From Vigna angularis (lineage: Eukaryota; Streptophyta; Magnoliopsida; Fabales; Fabaceae), in the NCBI RefSeq assembly GCF_016808095.1, contig NC_068971.1, positions 44,948,131-45,012,130 on the forward strand: a DNA stretch of 64,000 nucleotides. Reading direction: 5' to 3'. Position 1 is the first letter of the stretch. Each line of letters starts with the position of its first letter. Positions 36,396 through 47,900 of this stretch are shown one piece after another. Under the pieces are notes generated by a model. It was not told the origin of the DNA, searched no databases, and saw only the letters and a program-made list of their open reading frames with translations. The translations under genes and the position numbers were made by a program.

Positions 36396-38900
36396 CAGCA
36401 ACAACGTAGTTATTTGGCTCAAGATTTGGTAGTGTGGCAGGTAATCTGTTTTGTGATGTTTGCACCTACTTAGTGGATTTAGTTGCCATTGTTATTCTAT
36501 TTGAAACTGTCAATTTAGTGATATAACTTTGTAATATCCATAGTAACAACAGTTCAATTTTCTGCTTCAATTGTAATGTTCTGCAAATGGAAGGGAGGAA
36601 GAAATATGGGAAAAGCGGCGAGTTTAACTTGTTGCAGGGATGAAGCGATACATTTGATAAAGTTCAGCTATGAATGTTTCATATTCTGTTATTGAGTATT
36701 GTTGGATGACGTGGTCAAGGGTTTTGAGATGAAAATGGATTAATGATGTATGAATTTCATTGTGAATAACCATAGATTTGAAATCAATGCGATACCAAGT
36801 TTTTTTACTTTTTCAAAAAGCTGTCTGTAGCAAATGGCTTTGCTTACAACCTGCCCGGATTCATATAAAACTAAGTAGCTCATGATAGATATATTAATAC
36901 CTGATGCCCATAATCTAGTAGCAGTTCAGTTGCCATTACTTTGGAGAAATATTAAGATAACTATACTAGGCAATTTTTCTTTTATTTTTTTTAATTTATT
37001 TTTAAAAAATATTATATAATTCACTTGTTCAAGCGAAGTTTTTGAATTTTTGAGAGGGAACTTTTTATCTGTAATTTCGATGAAAGAATTCAAACATATC
37101 AATCTAAAAATTCGAAACCATGAGCGTGTTGGGTGAGTTTGTATATATACATATCTGTGGCACGTTATCTCAAATTTTGAGCGTTGATTATAATAGAAAA
37201 GATTACTGTTGTCATTCAAAAATGGGTATCAAAACAAACTTTGTTTTTCTCTATTTGATATACACATGTATATATATAATTATAATAGTCATGTAGAGTA
37301 AAGTTACATGGTCACTTATAATAAGATTTATTAAATATAACACTTTATGATTGAACCACGAGTAAAAGAAATTTCACGGTGCATTTTTTTTCTGCTATAA
37401 CTAATGTTCCTAGATTTTGAACATTTTTTTATTTTATTTTACTAATGTTCCTAAATTTCACGGTTCATTATACTTTGATATCACTGAATACTAAAATATT
37501 GTTTGGTTCTTTTGACCATGAGAGCTTGCCTACTAACCATTTTCGAGTGCAGCTCATTTTTAGTCTGATCCTCCTACTTGGTGGAACTCAACAGAAAACG
37601 CTTGTTAATTTGTTATTTCGTTTGCTAAATTGGAGAATGGATTGTATAATGAAAAGGTAACGACATGGTGACACATTTTTTTTTACATTCATTGACACAT
37701 AATAGAATGATTATAAAAGAATAAGAAAAAAGAGAATGAATAAAAAAGAAGAAAAGATAGCACTAAAAGTTTTCTGTCAAAATATCATTTTTCTTATAAT
37801 GAAAATCTCGAAATGCTGAGGCCATTTGGGATTAAATGAGATTCGGGATCACCATAACTCGGTTGTTGATATTCTACACAAGCCTCCTGGGTGGTTCATT
37901 GGAGATAACCCCTACCCAAGTTTAAGTTTAACACAGATGGATCCATTTTCTTCTCTTTTATTTTCTCGGACCATTATTTTCAGAAGCATAAAAAAGAAAG
38001 GTGTGCATGCTAAATTACTTCAAAAAGCTATTTTTGGTTTCAATAAAATTATTGAGTATTTGCGAAGTACTTTTGGTTTCATTTTATATGCTGCTATTCC
38101 ATTTTACAAATGGTTTTTCACGAAAATTTCACATATTACTACTATCTCATTTATCAAAATAAAATATGAAATCATCCTTCAAAATTTTGAAATTATCATT
38201 TTGAACATCTCATTTTATTTCAATTTGTGGTTCTATATAATTGGGGCATTTCTTTTTTATACCAGGATAAATTGTTGATATGACGTACAAATAAATTCAC
38301 ATATAAAGAAAATCTTGTATGCAATCTCTGGCAGGCTCAGTATTTGACGTATCAAATATTAAGGATTTTTTTTTATGCATCATGCAAGGAAAAAGGTTAT
38401 GGAAGTAAACCTTAGCTCAAAGCGAGTGAAAACATTCAAGTGTTCCACTAAACATACCATGACACTATTTAAGACACCGATATATCTCAATAATTACAAA
38501 ACAAGCATTTTAAAACTAGTTTAAGATTGGCCATATGCTAATAAAAGTGATAAAAACGGCATAATTAAATTAATAATTAAAACATTGGTAATTTTTTAGC
38601 AACATTTAACTTGCAATTTTCTTCGTTAGCAATGTTATTTCACGAGTTGTAGAGAGTATTTCCACATTTCATCACAAAGACAATAAAGGAAGTGGAAAGG
38701 AACCCCACATAGGATCAAGGTCAAAAGGCCAACAACCACAAACCCACAATATAAAACTGGAGATCCAGTCTCAGGTTGATTAGTCCAAGTTGGAAACGAA
38801 CATAACTAAACCAACTCTTCTACATCAACTAAATTGTTTTTCATTATCATCCAAAGCCATAAAAATCAACATACTCATGGTTCTGACAAAAAGAAAAGTT
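36396..38900. other. Convergent intergenic region between U2AF35 and the HD2 gene
   Basis: Contains the U2AF35 3' UTR and AT-rich DNA. Around 37826-37960 an ATG-less-looking frame contains KPPGW and, in another frame, KFKFNTDGS. That is reminiscent of the RNase H end of a LINE, but too broken to call. No host gene seen. Confidence 0.45.
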
Positions 38901-41900
38901 TTACTTAGCACTGTGTTTCGCCCTATTATGAGAGTTTAAGGCATCTTCTGTCTTAAATGACCTGCAAACCAATTTAAAAATTATGAATGAATTGATATTC
39001 CTAATTACTTGAAAAAGGAGACAAATCAGTATGAAAAAAAATCCCCAATCACCTGCTGCAAGGCTTGCAGCTGTAATCTCCCCCTGACTTCGGAGTCTGC
39101 CGCTTGTTATCTGCAATTGCTTTTCCAGCCTGCTTAGAAGGGTGAGGCGTTGCAACATGGACAACATTCTTGCTATCTGAACAGATAAATTCTCATCAAT
39201 ATGATTTTAGTTTTACTGTGGTGATAAGTAAAGGATTCAAACATGGTTAAACTAGAAGTTTCATTTTTGTAAACTCACAAGCTAACCTACCTAATGCTAA
39301 GATCCAACTTTTATTTGGAGAACAGAGGAAATAAGGTTCAAATTCCATATCACTTCTTAAAAGAGACTCTTATACTACACCACTAAGTAACTATTCTATA
39401 AGCTTACACTATTGGATGAAGGCACATTAAAAATTTATATAACCCAAAGGTCATTTTTAATTCTGCAGACAATCAGAAATTTCAAAATAATGAAAGAGGA
39501 AAAGGAAGATCCAAGGTTGTGAACTTACCAAACAATGCACATATTGCAAAAAATGGTACACATTGTTTAGGTTTTCTCCTGGATATAGTTCCAGCAATCA
39601 CATTTTAACAACTTCACGGCTAACAAAGAATCAAGCTCACAACAATCTCAGGGGAACATGTCTTCAACAATGCAGAATAATATCAAGCATGAAGCTAAAA
39701 GGGACCAACAAGTGGGGCAGCTACTTGGCTCGCTACAATGTCTCAGATCACTTGGTCACAGTTTTAATTGTGTTAACCAAGTCAATCCTACTTCATTTGT
39801 TGGGTGGTCACATACTCAACATCGACATGCATCAAGCTAGTCAGTTAATTCCTAGTCAAAAATGAATCATGGATCCTTGTTATAGGAGTCAAAGATCATG
39901 CCAAACAATAAATCCTATTTTGTTAGCTTCCACGGTATCAAACCAATCAATGTACTTCTGCCAAATAGATCCATAACTTCTACGTAATATTTAAACAATT
40001 TGCTTTTCTAGTCATTTTCAACTCTTTAATATCTTCTACATAGTAGAGTTTACATTTAATATCATATCGATCTAACAATTATTTTCACTTTCAATAGTAA
40101 ATAACGCTTAATTTTGTTTATGGTATACATTGAAGATGTTAGTCTTTTTGACAAACACAAAGAACTCTATTTTCTTAGAGAACCAAAAGGGCCTTTTAAG
40201 TCACATTTCTCTATTCTAGTACACCTTCTGTTAACATTGTTCAAATCAAAACTGTTTAACGTTTGATTTCTAGCTTTACAGACTTGGCAACTTTTCCTTT
40301 AAGGTGATGGATGGGCCACATTTGTACATATGTCAAGTACGTGAAATAATAGAGTTTGTAACACCTCTCATTTTACAAAAAAAATAGAAGTTTCCTTTTC
40401 CCTCTAGCATATATTTTGCATAACAACCATTCGCTTTAATCCACTATGATAATTGGGAGCTTCTTCCCATTCTTCCATGCATGAACAGAAGTATATCCTA
40501 ACTATAGTTGATGATCACACAAGACACACATGGTTGCTACTTATGAAAGCCAAAATTGAGACCAGGAAACTATTACATGACTTCACTATCTTTATCAAAA
40601 CTGAATTTCAAGCATGAGTCAAGATTATAATATCAGATAATTGCTTAGAGTTTCAATGCCCTGATTTTTATGAAATCTGGGGCTAGCATAAAAATGTCTG
40701 CACTAAGATTCCGCATTAAATTTTGTAGTAGAAAGAAAGCATGGGCATACATCAAATGTTGCAAGATTATTGCTTTTTAATTCACATTTAACTAAATGTT
40801 TTAGGTCATTTTCTAGCCAGCAACTTATTCGGCAATGGTTCCAGAATTCCCACAATTCTCCTATCTTCCTCCGATAAGAGTCCTTCTGCCATTCCTGATA
40901 TTTCACAAGGTTGTCGGTTCAATAAAAGGAGAATTTTTTTGCCACTGTATTCATCGAAGAAGAGTGCCGACCACCACTTTGGAAAATCCAAACGTAAAAT
41001 TTTTGAACGAATTTGACTATGGACTCAGGAGTGCAGCCTTTGGCCTTCTAATCAAAGACAACCAAGTAGTCAAATCCCTCGACCATAATCAAAGACAACC
41101 AAGTAGTCAAATCCCTCGACCATGTGTGGTAAAAGTATAAAAAACACCCTGGAGAGAGAGACAAATATAACGCCTTACAAATTAACTTAAAGGCTTGCAG
41201 ACAGCCCCAACTATTCGAATGTAGTTGTGTAGGCGCTACATTCAAAAGCCTAAGCACACCCATGGTAAACTCGTCAAATGGTATTCAGATGTGTAACTGT
41301 ACAAAAAAGACAATATATACATAGAAAAAATCTTCATTCAGATGTGTAACTGTACAAAAAAGACAATATATGCATAGGAAAAATCTTCATCATAACTCTC
41401 CCGGCTATGACAAACATTGTCAATGGTGGTTACTCTTCTTAGAGACACAATATCCTCCAACACCCCCTATCAAAAACATATACGCTCTTCAACCATGAGT
41501 TCAAAATCCTAGACCATCTAAACTCTGAAAACTAGGTCTTAACCAAGGGATCTGCATGCTCCTCGGGAGGATCCTCCCTCTTCTCTACAACTACTTCCAT
41601 ACCTAGGGACGAGGTGGCATCCGGTGACACCAAAACCCGACTGTCGACACTACTATTGCTACTAGATTTTGACATACTGTTAGGATCTAGGATGATAGGA
41701 TAGATTGAGTTTAGGAGTTAAGGGTGTGGGGTGTCGATTGTGTCGGTTGAAAAAAGGGGTAGCGGGTCAGAGCTGCTATAAATAGAGCTCTTGTAACTCT
41801 GTAAAGGGTGTAAAGTCAGGCGTTTTAGCTTGTAGAGAGGGGTTATGCCCTTAGCCAAGGAGGTTATGCTCCCAACTCATTCTTGTAAAAAGGTTTCTTT

Positions 41901-44900
41901 TATTGTGAATAATAAAACCCATTCTTTCTTTTTGTCTCCATCTTTTGATTGTGTTCTGGTTAGGTTCCAAACCCAGGAACCTAACAAATTGGTCCGACCT
42001 GCCGGATCCCATTTGGAGAGGGGTGCCGGATTCTTGGGAAAAGAGCGTGATGGAAGGAAGAGACAATTCTTGGGAAAGGAGGATCAACGAACAGAAAAGG
42101 GAGCTAGCAGAATGGACAAAAAATATGCAAGAAATGCGGCAGGAAACTAGAGAACTCTTGCGAGTTCTTGGAGGAAGGGTGTGGACCCAGGAAAAGGGAT
42201 TAGAAGGCAGTCCAGGGTCTGTAGATGAAGATCAACATTCTGTTAACGAGAATCAGAGAAGGAGAAAGGAATGCTCGGAGGAGGAACTGGATGAAGACCG
42301 AAGAGACGCCCAACCTAATTGGGGAAAAAGGGTAGAACTACCCACTTTCGAAGGGTTTGATCCGTTGGGGTGGGTCTCTAAGACAGAGACGTTCTTCGAG
42401 TTGCAAGGTGTGGCAGAGGAGGAAAAGGTGCGCCTAGCTGACATCAGTATCGAGGGGAGCGCTGGCTACTGGTTCAGAGTCTAGAAGGAGAAAGCCAAGA
42501 ATCGTTCTTGGGAAGGTCTAAAGGGGGCAGTGGTGGTGCGATTTGGAGAACAGAACGGGGGTACCATCTTTGAAAGGGTGGCGGCCAGTAAGCAGTCGGG
42601 AACCGCAGTAGAATATGTCCCAGCATCGAACGTGAACGATCGTACAGTCAAAACGGTCTACTAGTCATTGGCCGAGTGATCCGAGGCCATAGAAGACTAG
42701 TCGTCTTGGGGACGAACGAGCTGTGAGGTGACACGGTCGGAGGCCGATCACTATAACCCATGCCGATCGGGAGCCGCCAAGAGTGTGGGGTCAGTCTGGA
42801 ATATGCACGGTTTGCCAGGGAACCGAACGGTTTTGGTCATTAAAGAACGAACGGTTGAATGCAGGGGGAGGAGCCGAACGACATAAAGATATGGAGAAGA
42901 GAACCGCACGGCAGAGGACTTGGATCCGAACGTAAGAGGACGAACGGAAGCGAACGTGAGGGAACTGCCGGAACCGAACAGCCGAGGACTGCCAGAACCG
43001 AACGGGAGAGGACGTCGGGAAGCGAACGTGAGAGGACTTCCGGATCCCCACGGGAGAGGACTACCAGACCCGAACAGAAGAGGACGGGAGGAACCAAACG
43101 GTCTTATAGCTACAGTAAAAGGCCGAACGGTTTTAAACTCAAAACAATCTCCTAGTCATTGGCCGAACGCTCTTACAATTACATTCAAAGGCCGAACGGT
43201 CTTACAATCCAAACAGTCTCTCAGTAATTGGCCGAACAGGCTTACAATTAGAATGAAGGATGAGGAGGGAAAGGTGGATGGAAGAATCAATGCCCGGGAG
43301 AGAAGGACGGATTTTATGAAGAGGTGGACCAGCAAACAAAAGAAGGGCCTTGCCGTTCGCGAGGCACCTGCAGATGGGAGAGAACTTTTTGAAGCTTTGA
43401 AAGACATTGAAGACCATTTCCTCACGGCTTATAATTCTGGAAATGAGGTGACCAGAATGCTGGAAGCTAATAAAATCCAAGAAGAATGGAAGTTATTGGA
43501 GGAGGAATTGTCACCACCCAAACCTCCGTACCTGAATTGGAGGCAGTTGCCAAAGGGTTCCATTCATATGAGTACACGATGATGAAGCGGAGCAAGGAGA
43601 TCAAATCTCACGTTTCCAACCTTGAGGACAAGATTGTTCTGAAGCGGGGTGTAATGTTAGGATCCAGGATGATAGGATAGATTGGGTTTAGGAGTTAAGG
43701 GTGTGGGGTGTCGGTTGAAAAAAGGGGTAGCGGGTCAAAGCTGCTATAAATAGAGCTCTTGTAACTCTGTAAAGGGGATCGAACATACTTTGTGTAAAGT
43801 CAGGCGTTTTAGCTTGTAGAGAGGGGTTATGCCCTCAGCCAGGGAGGTTATGCTCCCAACTCATTCTTGTAAAAAGGTTTCTTTTACTGTGAATAATACA
43901 GAAAACTCATTCTTTCTTTCTGTCTCCATCTTTTGATTGTGTTCTTGTTAGGTTCCAAACCCAGGAACCTAACACATACCTATAAACTTTACGAGCACTT
44001 GACTTCTGCGAATTTGCACTTTTCTCTCACGCAATTACAACCTCAAAACAATTGAGAATCTTGGTTGAAAATTTTGGACATCTAACACTTTTGTTTATAA
44101 TCATCCTGGTGACAGTTCACCTCCCACCCTAATGGGCCAAACCCCATTTTGAACAGCCCATGAAAAGTCGTGAGTCCCATCCTGTCATGTTTTTTCTTAG
44201 AATAAAATACAATATAGTTATTTATTTGACTTAATTAAAATGATTTTTTTGGGCTTAATATAATATAGTTTCTTCGTTATAGTGTGAAGTCAAGTATAGA
44301 GCTTTAACCCCTACTACTTGTAAACTACATGGTTAACATATCTTTTCTAATATCTCAATGTTCCTTTTATCCATCTACCATTGTTTTATAGTACATCGCT
44401 GTCATATTAATATAGTGAAAACTCCCTTGTGTACAATATACACATAGGACTCGTCTATTTATAATAGAACAAATATGGACTAAACCCAAAATACAAATAA
44501 GAAATAATAACAAGCTAACTAATAAAGATAAAAGATAAAGATCATATATATAACACTTCCCTTCAAGCTGTAGCATACAAATTGTATGTACCAAGCTTGG
44601 AACAAATAAACTCAATCTGAGGACCCCTTATTGACTTGGTCAACACATCTGCGAGTTGATCATTTGACCCAACAAACTCAGTACATATTTCTTTATTCAA
44701 CAACTTTTCACGAACAAAATGACAATCAATTCTATTAGACTTTAACCTTAGATATTCATGATATTCATCCTCGGTGGACTTAGAAGTGGAAGTTTCAGTC
44801 TTCGAAGTGTAAGTTTCAATCTTTGAAACATTGGCAGTTTTGGAAGGGAGAGTAACAATTCTAAAGTGTGACCCATCCTTTTGGGGTACTTGAGAATTAA

Positions 44901-47900
44901 ACTGTAAAATAATTCTAGAGGGCTTGATTGATCCCTCTCATAATCTTTTATTTATAAAAATAAATTGATACAAGAGTACATGATAATTAGGTAACCCTAG
45001 ACACTATAATCATGATAATTAGGGTAACCCTAGACACAATATAATCATGATAAATAGGGTAACCCTAGACACAATATAATCATGATAAATAGGATAACCC
45101 TTGACATAATATAATGATGATAAATAGGATAAATATCTTAACACTCCCCTTCAAGCTGGAGCATACAAATTGTATGTACCAAGCTTGGAATAGATAAAAT
45201 CAATTTGAGATCTCTTTAGAAACTTGGGAACTTCAGCTTAGAACAAGATGCACGTATGCTTCAGAACATCGAGAGATAATGTCTCTAAACCAAATTGAAC
45301 GTAGCCTAAGAGACTCCTCAAAAGCTTATGGAGAATAATATTGTACAACCACAAAACTTCAACTAGCACCATGAACCTTCGAGTAGGATGACTTTGACAA
45401 AGTTGATTTCCATCAAAAGTGGATGACGAGTGGTAGACAGCGACAAACTGCAGACTAGATTTCCATCAAGTAAGGATGGGGCCTACATGGCTAAAAGCGA
45501 CAAACTATAGAGATTGAATTCCTTTAAGTATGGATGGGGCTTGCAGTAGCTAAAAGTGACAAACTACAAGGACTAAATTGCCATCACTGACTGATGGGGC
45601 CTGTAGTGGCGGAAACAAACTGCACTGACTAAACTTCCATCACTGATTGATGGGGTCTGCAGTGGCTGAAACATACTGCAAAGACTAAATTGCCATCATT
45701 GACTGATGGGAGCCTGCAGTGGTTGAAAGCGACAAACTACAAGGACTAAATTGCCATCATTGATTGATGGGGCCTGTAGTGGCTGAAACATACTCCCCCT
45801 CACGGCGAAAGACGAAAATGATGACGCACCGATGACAAATCGTAAAGGTGAAAGATCATAATGGTCTCCATAATTCATCAAAGCATCCAAAAACAAATCT
45901 AACAAGGGGCTGATGAAATTGTTTGACTAAGATTCTTAATCTTGTCAGAAATAAACTCTCCCTCATGTCATGAGCAACCTTCAACCCATGACTTTAGTGT
46001 TGAAATTCCTTGGTGTTAATTAGTTGATAACACCGACTCTCCTTAGAAACTTGTAAATAAATGTCACAAGTCATCAAGACCATCACAACTGCTACAATAT
46101 GCAAAGCTAAACAAATATTATGAAAGGAGGCTAAGGAACAATGCTGAAACAGAGGTAAAATGTTGAAACAAAGTTTTTTTTTTATTTGGTCAAGCAAGAC
46201 GAATGACAGTGGCGTGGTGTGATTCCGACAACGGGAAGGTGGCATGTGACAAACACAAGCTGGAAGCTTATCGGAGAAAAGTCGTGCGTGACAGCGCGTG
46301 AGGATGAGAATGAGGCAACAAATAGGGATGGGTTGCGCTCCTCGAGGCGCACGAAACCCCTAACTTCGCCAGAGAAAATGTGACGACGGCGGAGGCGGAC
46401 GTCGGACAAATGTGGCGCGCGTGACGTCGCCAGAGAACTAGCCCTCTAGCTCAAGGAGGTGATCCAGATCCACTAGTCGGCGGACTAAACTGTGGCAACT
46501 AATGGAAACGGATGACAGTAGACGGTGGTTGGTAGCGAACAACGGCGGACGGTGGGCGACAACGAACAACGATGGACGGTGGGCGACAACGAACAACGGT
46601 GGACGGTGGGCGGCAGCGGACATTGGCGGACAGTGGCGAACGACGTCAGGAACAAAAGTTGATGGCGACAAACTTCTGTGGACAGCTCCTCACGGTGGCA
46701 AAACAATGTTAGATGGAGAATGACAAATGGCACCAGACAACGACAAACGGTGGGCGGCAGCGGACAGCGACGGGCGGTGGGAAACAAACAACGGACAGCG
46801 GCGGGCAGTGACGAGCGGCGTCGGGAACATAGGTTGATGGTGACAAACTTCTATGGACAGCTCCTCACGGTGGCAAAATAGTGTTAGATGGAGAACGACA
46901 AATGGCACCAGACAATGACAAACGGCGCCGAACAGCTGCAAACGACGTTGGACAGCAACAAACAGTGCCAGACAATTGTGGACAACAACTAAGGTTTGGA
47001 GATTAGACAAAAATCAGATTAGAACTGCTCATTGAGGTATTTCAGAAAAGATGAAATTTTTAAGGTCGCCGGTGGCGGCTCTAGCTACTGGCGACAACAA
47101 AGAGTAGAAAGAGACTCAGACAACTTGCGTTGATACCAACTTGAGAATTAAACTGTAAAATAATTCTAGAGGGTTTGATTGATCCTCTCATAATCTTTTA
47201 TTTATAAAAATAAATTGATACAAGAGTACATGATAATTAGAGTAACCATAGACACAATATAATCATGATAATTAGGGTAACCCTAGACACAATATAATCA
47301 TGATAAATAGGGTAACCCTAGACACAATATAATCATGATAAATAGGGTAACCCTAGACACAATATAATCATGATAAATAGGGTAACCCTAGACAATATAA
47401 TAATGATAAATAGGGTAACCCTTGACACAATATAATGATGATAAATAGGGTAAATATCCTAACAGCAGTATGTGCATTGAGGACGTCTCCGACCTCCTCG
47501 TCCTCCTCGTCCTCCTCTTCCTCGTGTGGCAACCATGACAGATGGCTCCACTAGCTCATGCGCTTCCAAAGGTGTCGGGGCAAGTAGAAGGCAAGTGGTC
47601 AATGTTTCCATGGAGGGGACCTCATGACTGGTTAGAAGTTGATCTCTAAGATGATCAAAATTGGGATGTAGGGCACGGAGCATCAACACCATGTAAAATT
47701 TGTCTAGTTTCTTCTTGATATCCTCTAATGGATTCGCTTCCAAAAACATCATGAGTTCTTCGATAGCAGATTGGGCTTCAGCCATGAAGGACACCATATC
47801 ATGGTTTGCCATTTTAAGAGATGCAAGCTTGTTTGCAATGTCATAGAGACATTGAATATTGTTGGCATAGATGCTTTGAGTTTTCTTTCAAAAAGGAGTA

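Larger units (their letters stand above)
41678..43974 (+). mobile_element. Non-autonomous LTR retrotransposon (element A), TSD CATAC
   Basis: LTRs at 41678-41986 (309 bp) and 43655-43974 (320 bp) begin TGTTAGGAT and end CCTAACA. The 5-bp duplication CATAC flanks it perfectly (41673-41677 and 43975-43979). The LTRs differ by a few substitutions and small indels, so the insertion is fairly young. A TATAAATA box lies in each LTR. The interior is only about 1.67 kb: a gag-like frame with a stop, a region of repeated CCGAACGG/GAGAGGAC blocks, and a second short frame. No protease, reverse transcriptase or integrase is present. The gag segment resembles Ty3/gypsy gag, so it depends on a helper element. 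Confidence 0.9.
44891..47464 (-). mobile_element. Nested LTR element (element C) with tandem-repeat LTRs
   Basis: LTR copies at 44891-45143 (253 bp) and 47142-47464 (323 bp) start TGAGAATTAAAC and end TAACA on the plus strand. A minus-strand primer-binding site (TTGGTATCAA) abuts the right copy at 47130-47139. Each LTR contains a tandem array of a 35-bp unit including GATAAATAGGGTAACCCTAG, about four copies on the left and six on the right. The interior holds a copia-type RNase H tail (SKLGTYNLYAPA, about 45150-45205), tandem units with GATGGGGCCTG blocks (about 45430-45800) and GC-rich CGACAACG/GGTGGGCGG repeats (46500-46960). No gag or pol frame survives. Confidence 0.75.

Noticed and set aside
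37826..38278. Possible LINE RNase H fragment
   Set aside because: KPPGW and KFKFNTDGS lie in different frames and nothing further matches; too weak to annotate.
45000..45110. Interstitial telomere repeats
   Set aside because: GGGTAACCCTAG units resemble telomere motifs but belong to the 35-bp LTR array of element C, not to CCCTAAA arrays.
46438..47010. ORFs rich in CPLPPTV repeats in element C
   Set aside because: Created by GC-rich tandem repeats on both strands, not by a gene.
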